Below, piece after piece: positions 1 to 6,248 of a DNA stretch of 7,315 bases. The notes beneath the pieces were generated by a model, which was not told the origin of the DNA, did not search any database, and worked only from the letters and a program-made list of their open reading frames with translations. The position numbers and the translations under genes were made by a program. The stretch's first letter is position 1. Each line of letters opens with the position of its first letter. Source of the DNA: DASZTV01 sp036267875 (GTDB taxonomy: Bacteria; Actinomycetota; Actinomycetes; JAFAQI01); contig DATAVE010000094.1 of the NCBI GenBank assembly GCA_036267875.1, positions 1 through 7,315 of the forward strand. Reading direction: 5' to 3'.

Positions 1-1821
1 GGGCCGGGTGCTTGCCGCGCGCCAGCGCACGGCGTCGGCGCCGTAGTTGTCGAGGATCTCGGTCGGCACCACGACGTTGCCCTTGGACTTGCTCATCTTC
101 TTTCGGTCCGGGTCCACGACGAAGCCGGAGATCGCCGCGTGCGTCCAGGGCACTGTGCTGTGCTCGAGATGGCTGCGCACCATCGTCGAGAACAACCAGG
201 TCCGGATGATGTCGTGCGCCTGCGGCCGCAGATCCATCGGGAAGACCCGGCCGAACAGGTCGTCGTCGCTGCCCCAGCCGCCCGCGATCTGCGGCGTCAG
301 GGACGAGGTCGCCCAGGTGTCCATGACATCCGGGTCGCCGATGAAGCCGCCCGCGGCGCCGCGCTGTGACTCCTCGAAGCCTGGTGGGCAGTCGGTCGAC
401 GGATCGACGGGAAGTGTGGTCTCAGCCGCGGGCATCGGTGATGAGTAGTCGGGGTTGCCGTCGCTGCCCACCGGATACCAGACCGGGATCGGAACGCCGA
501 AGAACCGCTGGCGACTGATCAGCCAGTCACCGGTCAGGCCGCCGACCCAGTTCTCGTAGCGGCTGTGCATGTACGCCGGATGCCAGTCGAGCTCCCGGCC
601 GCGTTGCTGGAGCGCTTCTCGGAGGTCCTCGTCGCGGCCACCGTTGCGGATGTACCACTGGCGCGACGTCACGATCTCGAGCGGCTTGTCGCCCCTCTCG
701 AAGAACTTCACCGGATGGGTGATCGGGCGCGGGTCACCGTCGAGTGCGCCGGACTCGTGCAGCATCTCGACCACTTCCTGCTGCGCGGAGAACATCGTCT
801 TCCCGGCGATTCGCTCGTACGCCGCCGCGTCGACGCCGGCTGGTGGCGTCGCCACGATGCGGCCGTCGATGCCCACGATCGCCCGGGTCGGCAGCTGCAG
901 GTCGCGCCACCAGATCACGTCGGTCAGGTCACCGAACGTGCAGATCATCGCGATGCCCGATCCCTTGTCGGGCGCGGCGAGGTGGTGGGCAACGATCGGC
1001 ACCTCGACGCCGAACAGCGGCGTGCGCACCGACGTACCGAACAGCGGCTGGTAGCGCTCGTCATCGGGATGCGCCACCAGTGCGACGCAGGCCGCGAGCA
1101 GCTCGGGCCGCGTCGTCTCGATGTAGACCGGCTCGCCCGACGTCACGGAGGTGAACGCCACGCGGTGGTAGGCGCCGGGCCGGTCGCGGTCCTCGAGCTC
1201 GGCCTGCGCGACCGCCGTACGGAAGGTCACGTCCCACAACGTCGGTGCCTCGGCCTGGTAGGCCTCGCCGCGCGAGACGTTGCGCAGGAACGCTCGCTGA
1301 GCCACTGCTCGCGACCGGGGCTCGATTGTCGTGTACTGCAGCGACCAGTCGAGCGAGAGCCCGAGCCGGCGCCACAGCCCCTCGAACGCCTTCTCGTCTT
1401 CTCCGGTGAGGCGAACGCAGAGCTCGATGAAGTTGCCGCGCGAGATCGGTAGCTGCTCCTTGGCCGAGCCGCCTTCGCCCGGCGGGGTGAAGTCCGGGTC
1501 GTACGGCAGCGACGGGTCGCAGCGCACGCCGTAGTAGTTCTGCACCCGACGCTCGGTCGGCAGGCCGTTGTCGTCGAAGCCCATCGGGTAGAAGACCTCG
1601 CGGCCGCGCATCCGCTGGTAGCGGGCGATCAGGTCGGTATGCGTGTAGGAGAAGACGTGCCCGACGTGGAGCGAGCCGCTCACGGTCGGCGGCGGAGTGT
1701 CGATCGAGTAGATCTCACCGCGCGTCTTCGACCGGTCGAAGCGGTAGGTGCCGCCCGCCTCCCAGGCGTCGCCCCAACGTTGCTCGAGACCGTCGAGGGT
1801 CGGTTTCTCGGGGACGGTCAC
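1..1821 (-). CDS. valS: Valyl-tRNA synthetase, archaeal-type, C-terminus outside window
   Basis: Class I aminoacyl-tRNA synthetase that charges tRNA-Val with valine in the cytoplasm and edits misactivated threonine. The 607 codons present read without interruption. They show the HIGH-type signature HVGH at residues 52-55, preceded by DTPPPTVSGSL, and KMSKS at 575-579 (bases 85-99). The CP1 editing domain lies between, with TTRPELL at 236-242 and DKGSGIAMICTFGD at 285-298. The segment GFDDNGLPTE (81-90) and the GSG...CTFGD editing motif match the archaeal-like ValS branch; ordinary bacterial ValS has GTDHAGIATQ and GTGAVK.TPAHD at these places. Full members are roughly 830-860 residues, so the anticodon-binding domain is missing here. 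The start is GTG at 1821: an in-frame stop lies at 1842-1840 and no other ATG, GTG or TTG lies between. No Shine-Dalgarno is visible. The gene is divergent from folC. The family call is very secure; the archaeal-type assignment rests on recalled motifs. Confidence 0.97.
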   Translation of the reverse strand, partial: MTVPEKPTLDGLEQRWGDAWEAGGTYRFDRSKTRGEIYSIDTPPPTVSGSLHVGHVFSYTHTDLIARYQRMRGREVFYPMGFDDNGLPTERRVQNYYGVRCDPSLPYDPDFTPPGEGGSAKEQLPISRGNFIELCVRLTGEDEKAFEGLWRRLGLSLDWSLQYTTIEPRSRAVAQRAFLRNVSRGEAYQAEAPTLWDVTFRTAVAQAELEDRDRPGAYHRVAFTSVTSGEPVYIETTRPELLAACVALVAHPDDERYQPLFGTSVRTPLFGVEVPIVAHHLAAPDKGSGIAMICTFGDLTDVIWWRDLQLPTRAIVGIDGRIVATPPAGVDAAAYERIAGKTMFSAQQEVVEMLHESGALDGDPRPITHPVKFFERGDKPLEIVTSRQWYIRNGGRDEDLREALQQRGRELDWHPAYMHSRYENWVGGLTGDWLISRQRFFGVPIPVWYPVGSDGNPDYSSPMPAAETTLPVDPSTDCPPGFEESQRGAAGGFIGDPDVMDTWATSSLTPQIAGGWGSDDDLFGRVFPMDLRPQAHDIIRTWLFSTMVRSHLEHSTVPWTHAAISGFVVDPDRKKMSKSKGNVVVPTEILDNYGADAVRWRAASTRP

Positions 1822-1829
1822 GAGAGGTG

Positions 1830-1835
1830 AGTCTA
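1830..1835 (-). promoter_or_regulatory. Putative -10 box for leaderless valS
   Basis: Read on the minus strand, this hexamer is TAGACT, matching the actinobacterial -10 pattern TAnnnT. Only 8 nt separate it from the GTG start at 1821, so transcription would begin at or within a base of the start codon. This fits the absence of a Shine-Dalgarno sequence. No convincing -35 is seen: the expected position is GGGCCC. Inferred from pattern and spacing only. Confidence 0.5.
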
Positions 1836-1846
1836 AGGATCATCAA

Positions 1847-1852
1847 TACGCT
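1847..1852 (+). promoter_or_regulatory. Putative -10 box for leaderless folC
   Basis: TACGCT matches TAnnnT and is followed by exactly 6 nt (GGGCCC) and then the GTG start of folC at 1859, the expected spacing for a transcript starting at its own start codon. No Shine-Dalgarno lies in front of the GTG and no clear -35 is seen. The box is separated by 11 bp from the opposing valS box, so the two promoters would share one polymerase footprint. Inferred. Confidence 0.5.
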
Positions 1853-1858
1853 GGGCCC

Positions 1859-3241
1859 GTGGATATCGGGGAGGACGAGGAGCCGGACGGGATCGAGGAG
1901 ACGGCCGTCGAGCCCGACCCGGCTGACCTTGCCCGCGTCGATCGCGCCCTGGAGGACCGTTACCCGTCACGGATGGTCCCGGACCTGGACCGCATCGTCG
2001 ATCTGCTCGACCTGCTCGGGCAGCCGCAGCGGGCGTACCCCTCGATCCACATCACCGGGACGAACGGCAAGACCTCGACTGCCCGGATGGCCGACCAGCT
2101 GCTGCGCGAGCTCGGGCTACGCACCGGCCGGCACACCTCGCCGCACCTGGAGCACGTCACCGAGCGGATCTGCGTCGATGGCGACCCACTGACCGCCGAG
2201 CGATTCGTCGAGCTCTACGACGAGATCGCGCCGTACGCCGAGGTCGTCGACGGGCGCCACCCGGACCGGGTCACCTTCTTCGAGCTGCTCACCGCGATGA
2301 GCTTCGCGGCGTTTGCCGACGCCCCGGTCGATGTTGCGGTCGTCGAGGTCGGCCTGGGCGGGCGCTGGGACGCGACCAACGTCATCAACGCGCCAGTCGC
2401 CATCGTCACCCCGATCAGCCTCGACCACATCGGGATCCTCGGCGACACCATCGAGGAGATCGCGGGGGAGAAGGCCGGGCTGATCCACCCCGGCGCGACC
2501 GTCATCTCGGCGCCGCAGCCAGACGTCGCGGCCCGAGTCCTCGCCGAGCGCGCGCAGGAAGTCGGCGCAACGATCCTGCGCGAAGGCGTCGACTTCGGGG
2601 TGCGCTCCCGCAACGTGGCGATCGGCGGCCAGGTGCTCGAGCTGCAGGGCCTCGCCGGCGTGTACGACGAGATCTTCCTGCCGCTCTACGGCGAGCACCA
2701 AGCGAGCAATGCGGCCTGCGCACTGGCTGCCGTCGAGGCGTTCCTCGGCGCTCGCGACCACGGTCCGCTGGATATCGACGCCGTGCAGGCCGCCTTCGCC
2801 GCCGTGCGCTCGCCCGGCCGCATGGAGGTGCTGCGACGCAGCCCGACCGTCCTGATCGACGGCGCGCACAACCCGGCGGGCGCCGCCGCGCTGGCGGCGG
2901 CGCTGGAGGACGCGTTCGGCTTCGACCGGATCGTCGCTGTGGTTGCGGTGCTCGGTGACAAGGACGCGCTCGGCCTGCTCGAGCAGCTCGAACCGGTCGT
3001 GAGCGAGGTCATCGTCACGACCAACAGCTCGCCCCGGACACTGTCGGTAGAGGATCTGATGGCGGTAGCGCTGGAGGTCTTCGGCGAAGATCGGGTGTCC
3101 GCCACAGTGCGCCTCGATGACGCGATCGAGGCAGCGATCGCTGCTGCCGAAGCCTCGGGCGAGCTTGGGGGCTCGGGCGTCCTGATCACCGGGTCGATCG
3201 TGACGGTCGGGGATGCCCGCCACCTCCTAGGTGCCCGATGA
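1859..3241 (+). CDS. folC: Folylpolyglutamate synthase / dihydrofolate synthase (Mur ligase family)
   Basis: ATP-dependent cytoplasmic ligase that adds glutamate to dihydropteroate and/or tetrahydrofolates, giving the retained polyglutamate cofactors. The 460-residue product has the Mur-ligase layout: P-loop GTNGKTST at 67-74, the folate-binding segment TSPHLEHVTER at 93-103, EVGLGGRWDATNV at 163-175, SLDHIGILG at 187-195, and GEHQASNAA near 278-286. The C-terminal domain carries DGAHNPAGA (334-342), VLGDKD (364-369) and TGSIVTVGDARHLLG (444-458). The chosen start is GTG 1859. An in-frame ATG at 1748 would overlap valS by 74 bp with unrelated sequence, and the next in-frame ATG (about codon 39) would remove the conserved N-terminal helix. 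The N-terminus up to residue 22 is acidic and family-variable. The stop overlaps the next gene by ATGA, suggesting translational coupling. Whether it has both DHFS and FPGS activity cannot be read from sequence. Confidence 0.96.
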   Translation: MDIGEDEEPDGIEETAVEPDPADLARVDRALEDRYPSRMVPDLDRIVDLLDLLGQPQRAYPSIHITGTNGKTSTARMADQLLRELGLRTGRHTSPHLEHVTERICVDGDPLTAERFVELYDEIAPYAEVVDGRHPDRVTFFELLTAMSFAAFADAPVDVAVVEVGLGGRWDATNVINAPVAIVTPISLDHIGILGDTIEEIAGEKAGLIHPGATVISAPQPDVAARVLAERAQEVGATILREGVDFGVRSRNVAIGGQVLELQGLAGVYDEIFLPLYGEHQASNAACALAAVEAFLGARDHGPLDIDAVQAAFAAVRSPGRMEVLRRSPTVLIDGAHNPAGAAALAAALEDAFGFDRIVAVVAVLGDKDALGLLEQLEPVVSEVIVTTNSSPRTLSVEDLMAVALEVFGEDRVSATVRLDDAIEAAIAAAEASGELGGSGVLITGSIVTVGDARHLLGAR

Positions 3242-3564
3242 CGGAGCGGGCCGCGCCGCGCGGGCTCTACGCGATCGGATCTGCCGGCCTGACGATGGAG
3301 GCGCTCGTCGTCCTGCTCGCCATTCCAGCGGTGACGACCGCGCAGCGCGGGCATGTCTCCGGCTTCGATGTCGGCTACCTCGCTGGACTCGTCGTACTCC
3401 TGATCCTCGCGACCGCCATGCTGCGCCGGCGGGGTGGCAAGGTCTTCTCCTCCGTCGTGCAGGTTCTCGCCGTCGGCGCCGGGATAGCCACCTGGCCGAT
3501 GTACATCGTCGGTGCCGCGTTTGCCGGCATCTGGATCTATTGGCTCCGGCAGTGGCACTTGTGA
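3238..3564 (+). CDS. DUF4233 small integral membrane protein
   Basis: A 108-residue hydrophobic protein of unknown function. Four probable membrane spans are visible at about residues 17-35, 45-62, 69-84 and 86-104, with a basic loop RRRGGK (63-68) between spans 2 and 3. The N-terminal APRGL and the C-terminal aromatic WIYWLRQWHL resemble the actinobacterial DUF4233 family, whose genes I know as typical neighbours downstream of folC (Rv2446c occupies this place in Mycobacterium tuberculosis). The ATG overlaps the folC stop by ATGA, and only a weak AGGTG lies 5' of it, so translation is probably coupled to folC. A role in folate metabolism or transport is sometimes guessed from the context, but nothing in the protein shows it. 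Confidence 0.85.
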   Translation: MTERAAPRGLYAIGSAGLTMEALVVLLAIPAVTTAQRGHVSGFDVGYLAGLVVLLILATAMLRRRGGKVFSSVVQVLAVGAGIATWPMYIVGAAFAGIWIYWLRQWHL

Positions 3565-3590
3565 CCGGGGGCCATCTGCCGGCGTCCGGC

Positions 3591-3596
3591 TAACCT
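3591..3596 (+). promoter_or_regulatory. Putative -10 box for leaderless ndk
   Basis: TAACCT fits TAnnnT and lies 7 nt upstream of the ndk GTG (3604), so the predicted transcript starts at the start codon. The intervening bases GTCGCGC contain no Shine-Dalgarno. A TTGTGA at 3559-3564 is too far (26 bp) to be a normal -35. Inferred from spacing. Confidence 0.5.
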
Positions 3597-3603
3597 GTCG
3601 CGC

Positions 3604-4011
3604 GTGTCTGAGCGAACTCTTGTCCTTGTCAAGCCTGATGGCGTGCGGCGCGGCCTGATCGGCGAGATCGTCGGTCGCCTCGAGCGCAAGGGTCTGACGA
3701 TCGTCGCCCTCGAGCTGCGCACGCTCGATCGTGCGACCGCCAGCCAGCACTACGGCGAGCACGAGGGCAAGCCGTTCTTCGGCGAACTGGTCGACTTCAT
3801 CACCGGCGGTCCGCTGGTCGCGATCGTCGCAGAGGGTCACCGTGCCGTCGAGGCCGTCCGGGGCCTGATGGGGGTCACCGACCCGGTTGCCTCGACTCCC
3901 GGTTCGATCCGCGGCGACTTCGCCACCGAGATCGGGCAGAACCTCGTCCACGGCTCGGACTCGCCCGAGTCCGCTGCGCGAGAGGTTTCTCTGTTTTTCC
4001 CCAACCTGTAG
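3604..4011 (+). CDS. ndk: Nucleoside diphosphate kinase
   Basis: Transfers the gamma phosphate of ATP to NDPs and dNDPs through a phosphohistidine intermediate, balancing nucleotide pools in the cytoplasm. The 135-residue product is full length for the family. Every key residue is in place: K10 in VKPDG, Y50, F58, R86, T92, R103, N113 and the catalytic H116 within NLVHGSDS (113-120), followed by the family C-terminus SAAREVSLFFP. The start is GTG 3604, giving the usual SERTLVLVKPD N-terminus. It has no Shine-Dalgarno; a -10-like TAACCT 7 nt upstream suggests a leaderless mRNA. It follows folC and DUF4233 as in other actinobacteria but probably has its own promoter. Very secure. Confidence 0.98.
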   Translation: MSERTLVLVKPDGVRRGLIGEIVGRLERKGLTIVALELRTLDRATASQHYGEHEGKPFFGELVDFITGGPLVAIVAEGHRAVEAVRGLMGVTDPVASTPGSIRGDFATEIGQNLVHGSDSPESAAREVSLFFPNL

Positions 4012-4016
4012 CGCGC

Positions 4017-4054
4017 TTCGGTCGTCGCAATGACCGAAATCACCCATTTCGGTC
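4017..4054 (+). repeat. Three alternating 7-bp half-sites forming two competing hairpins
   Basis: TTCGGTC at 4017-4023, its reverse complement GACCGAA at 4032-4038, and TTCGGTC again at 4048-4054. Hairpin A pairs copies 1 and 2 (7 bp, 8-nt loop). Hairpin B pairs copies 2 and 3 with two extra pairs, giving a perfect 9-bp stem (4032-4040 with 4046-4054) and loop CACCC. The two are mutually exclusive because copy 2 is shared. The element begins 5 nt after the ndk stop. It has no T-run, so it is not a canonical intrinsic terminator. It could be a U-less ndk 3' end structure or an operator, since the third copy sits where the mreB -35 would be. Confidence 0.7.
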
Positions 4055-4070
4055 GGGCAGGTATCGACGC

Positions 4071-4076
4071 TAGAGT
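4071..4076 (+). promoter_or_regulatory. Putative mreB -10 box
   Basis: TAGAGT fits TAnnnT and is the best -10-like hexamer in the ndk-mreB gap. A transcript from it would have a 5' leader of roughly 65 nt before the mreB ATG. The -35 position 17 bp upstream (4048-4053, TTCGGT) matches TTGACA poorly and lies inside the third half-site of the adjacent palindrome. No GGAAC box for a SigE-type sigma factor is present in the gap. Confidence 0.4.
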
Positions 4077-4132
4077 GACGCCTGCCCCCGAGAGTTGCCG
4101 GATTTAACCCTGGCGCTCGCATTCCCCGATAC

Positions 4133-4138
4133 GGAAGG
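4133..4138 (+). promoter_or_regulatory. Ribosome binding site deciding the mreB start
   Basis: GGAAGG lies 10 nt upstream of ATG 4149. It is the only good Shine-Dalgarno in the gap and supports the ATG over the in-frame TTG at 4095. Confidence 0.65.
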
Positions 4139-4148
4139 CAAACGCCGT

Positions 4149-5183
4149 ATGGCGCAGAACACCAGCGGGTTCCTCGGCCGTGACATGGCTGTCGACCTCG
4201 GCACGGCCAACACGCTCGTCTATGTGCGCGGCCGGGGGATCGTGCTCAACGAGCCCAGCGTCGTCGCGATCAACACCAACACTTCCGGGATCCTCGCGGT
4301 CGGCACCGAGGCGAAGCGGATGATCGGCCGCACGCCCGGCAACATCGTCGCGATCCGCCCGCTGAAGGACGGCGTCATCGCCGACTTCGAGACCACCGAG
4401 CGGATGCTGCGCTACTTCATTCAGAAGGTGCACAAGCGGCGTCGTACCGCGCGTCCGCGCCTCGTGATCTGCGTGCCGAGTGGCATCACCGGCGTCGAGC
4501 AGCGCGCGGTCAAGGACGCCGGCTACCAGGCCGGTGCCCGCAAGGTCTTCATCATCGAGGAGCCGATGGCCGCCGCGATCGGCGCCGGGCTGCCTGTCCA
4601 TGAGCCGACCGGCAACATGGTCGTCGACATCGGCGGAGGCACGACCGAGGTCGCGGTGATCTCCCTCGGCGGCATCGTCACGAGCCAGTCGATCCGTACC
4701 GGTGGCGACGAGCTCGACGCCTCGATCATCGCGTACGTGAAGAAGGAATACAGCCTGATGCTCGGCGAGCGGACGGCTGAGGAGATCAAGATGGCGATCG
4801 GGTCGGCGTTCCCCGCGCCCGACGAGCCGCACGCCGAGATCCGCGGCCGCGACTTGGTGACCGGCCTGCCGAAGACGATCGTGGTCAGCGCGGACGAGAT
4901 CCGCAAGGCGGTCGAGGAGCCGGTCAACGCGATCGTCGACGCCGTCAAGACGACGCTGGACAAGACGCCCCCGGAGCTCTCCGGCGACATCATGGACCGC
5001 GGCATCGTGCTCACCGGTGGTGGAGCCTTGCTGACCGGTCTCGACGAGCGGCTGCGTCACGAGACTGGCATGCCGATCCACGTGACCGACAACCCGCTGA
5101 ACTCCGTCGCCATGGGCGCCGGCAAGTGCGTCGAGGAGTTCGAGGCGCTGCAGCAAGTACTCATCAGCGAGCCACGCCGCTAA
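4149..5183 (+). CDS. mreB: Rod shape-determining protein MreB
   Basis: Bacterial actin homologue that polymerises on the inner face of the membrane and orients the cell-wall elongation machinery; in streptomycetes it acts mainly in spore-wall formation. The 344-residue length is standard. The actin-fold nucleotide site is complete: phosphate-1 loop DLGTANT (16-22), phosphate-2 loop DIGGGTTE (160-167), IIEEPMAAAIG (135-145) and adenosine motif LTGGGALL (288-295). The start is ATG 4149, behind GGAAGG. The upstream in-frame TTG 4095 would add 18 residues with no Shine-Dalgarno. The first seven residues (AQNTSG region) are a short extension before the conserved FLGRDMAVDLG. It heads the mreBCD-pbp2 cluster, and a strong hairpin follows its stop, which may set MreB above MreC. 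Confidence 0.98.
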   Translation: MAQNTSGFLGRDMAVDLGTANTLVYVRGRGIVLNEPSVVAINTNTSGILAVGTEAKRMIGRTPGNIVAIRPLKDGVIADFETTERMLRYFIQKVHKRRRTARPRLVICVPSGITGVEQRAVKDAGYQAGARKVFIIEEPMAAAIGAGLPVHEPTGNMVVDIGGGTTEVAVISLGGIVTSQSIRTGGDELDASIIAYVKKEYSLMLGERTAEEIKMAIGSAFPAPDEPHAEIRGRDLVTGLPKTIVVSADEIRKAVEEPVNAIVDAVKTTLDKTPPELSGDIMDRGIVLTGGGALLTGLDERLRHETGMPIHVTDNPLNSVAMGAGKCVEEFEALQQVLISEPRR

Positions 5184-5216
5184 CGCGAGTGGCAGCGCTC
5201 CGCTGCCACTAACGTT
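5182..5216 (+). terminator. Stem-loop between mreB and mreC (attenuator or processing site)
   Basis: A perfect 10-bp GC-rich stem (AGTGGCAGCG 5188-5197 with CGCTGCCACT 5201-5210) closes a CTC loop. A further 4 bp (AACG 5182-5185 with CGTT 5213-5216) extends it across a 2x2 internal loop. It begins within the mreB stop codon. No U-tract follows. Actinobacterial terminators often lack one, so partial termination, 3'-end protection of mreB mRNA or RNase processing are all possible. Confidence 0.6.
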
Positions 5217-5264
5217 GCGCTTCGCTATGAGAGCACTGTCCATTTGCGCGCGGGGCGCGACGCA

Positions 5265-6248
5265 GTGAGGAATGCGCGACGCGCGCGCTTGGTGCTGACG
5301 CTTCTGCTGCTGACGGCGCTCACGCTGATCACGCTCGACTACCGCTCGGGCTCTCTCGGTGGGGTGCGGAAGGTTGCCTCGACGATCTTCGGTCCGATCG
5401 AGACCGTGGTGGATGACGTCGTCCATCCGATCGGGTCGTGGTTCTCCGGGCTCGGTCACCTCGGCAGCTACAAGCACGAGAACGAGGACCTCCACAAGAA
5501 GGTCGCCGACCTCGAGACCCAACTGCGGATGACGGCGATCCAGCGCGAGGAGTACGACCAGGAGCGCCAGTTGCTCCACCTCGCCGGGCTCGCACAGTTC
5601 ACGACGGTCGCGGCCCGCGTTACGGCGTACGGCGCCGCATTCGGCTTCGAGTCCACGGTCACGATCGACCGGGGCACCGCGAACGGGATCGCCAAGAACG
5701 AGACGGTCATCAGCGGTGCCGGTCTCGTCGGCCGCGTCGTCGGGGTAAGCCGGAACGACGCCACCGTCCAGCTGGCGAACGACTCGAACTTCACCGTCGG
5801 CGTACGGCTGTCGACCGGCACGCTCGCGGTGGGTTCGCTGCAGGGCAACGGTCGCGGCAAGGACATGAGCTTGCAGCTGCTCGACAACACGGTTCGACTG
5901 ACCACGGGCCAGCAGCTCGTCAGCTTCGCCTCCGGCCCGGGTGGTCCGTTCGTGCCGGAGGTGCCCATCGGGACGGTGACCTCCGTCGCGCCGTCGACGG
6001 GCCAGCTCGCGCAGACAGCGACCGTTCATCCGTTCGTGTCGTTCGGCTCGCTAGACATCGTCGCAGTGGTAGTCAGCTCGCCAGCATCGATTCCGCACGA
6101 CCTGCTGCTACCGAAATCGCCCACGCCCGCCCCCACGGTGACGGTGACGGTGACAGCCACGCCAGGGCAGCCGGGTACGACCCCCTCGACCACGCCGAGC
6201 CTGACTCCGTCGATCACGCCGACCAGCGGCGCTCCGAAGACGCCATGA
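5265..6248 (+). CDS. mreC: Cell shape-determining protein MreC
   Basis: Bitopic membrane protein of the elongasome. Its extracytoplasmic part binds and activates PBP2 and links it to MreB and MreD. The 327-residue product has a basic N-terminus (RNARRAR), one membrane span at about 9-24, a coiled coil at about 70-106 rich in E, K, L and Q, then the paired beta domains with GLVGRVVGVS (153-162) and VPIGTV (233-238). A Pro/Thr-rich tail fills about 285-327. GTG 5265 is preferred because V-R-N-A-R-R leads directly into the membrane span as in other actinobacterial MreC. A TTG at 5244 would add seven residues. GGGG at 5252-5255 is the only Shine-Dalgarno candidate, and it falls within a possible 5-bp hairpin (5247-5251 with 5255-5259). 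It overlaps mreD by ATGA. The identity is secure; the start is less so. Confidence 0.94.
   Translation: MRNARRARLVLTLLLLTALTLITLDYRSGSLGGVRKVASTIFGPIETVVDDVVHPIGSWFSGLGHLGSYKHENEDLHKKVADLETQLRMTAIQREEYDQERQLLHLAGLAQFTTVAARVTAYGAAFGFESTVTIDRGTANGIAKNETVISGAGLVGRVVGVSRNDATVQLANDSNFTVGVRLSTGTLAVGSLQGNGRGKDMSLQLLDNTVRLTTGQQLVSFASGPGGPFVPEVPIGTVTSVAPSTGQLAQTATVHPFVSFGSLDIVAVVVSSPASIPHDLLLPKSPTPAPTVTVTVTATPGQPGTTPSTTPSLTPSITPTSGAPKTP
6135..6152 (+). repeat. Tandem hexamer (ACGGTG)x3 in the mreC tail
   Basis: Three perfect copies of ACGGTG in frame encode alternating Thr-Val (residues 291-296 of MreC), leading into the Pro/Thr-rich tail. Because the unit is a multiple of three, slippage would lengthen or shorten the tail without a frameshift. 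Confidence 0.85.

Noticed and set aside
565..1452. A 295-codon plus-strand open frame inside valS
   Set aside because: It lies opposite the uninterrupted, motif-complete valS frame and its product has no recognisable domain.
1748..1858. Upstream ATG start for folC
   Set aside because: It would overlap divergent valS by 74 bp, and the extra 37 residues do not resemble the FolC N-terminus.
4032..4054. Canonical intrinsic terminator after ndk
   Set aside because: The stem is perfect but only 9 bp, moderately GC-rich, and followed by GGGCAGG rather than a T-run; kept only as a palindrome of unknown role.
2117..4122. Long minus-strand open frames opposite folC, DUF4233 and ndk
   Set aside because: Low-complexity Arg/Asp/His/Ala composition and complete overlap with conserved genes on the plus strand; shadows of codon bias.
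4095..4148. Upstream TTG start for mreB
   Set aside because: No Shine-Dalgarno, no similarity of the added 18 residues to MreB, and a good GGAAGG in front of ATG 4149.
4012..4148. SigE-dependent promoter for mreB, considered because SigE-type control of the mre cluster is known in Streptomyces
   Set aside because: No GGAAC box is present in the gap on the plus strand.
4104..6029. A 641-codon open frame on the minus strand opposite mreB and mreC
   Set aside because: Its protein is rich in Arg, Asp and His without any domain, and it mirrors well-supported mreB and mreC. Long antisense frames are expected in high-GC codon-biased genes.
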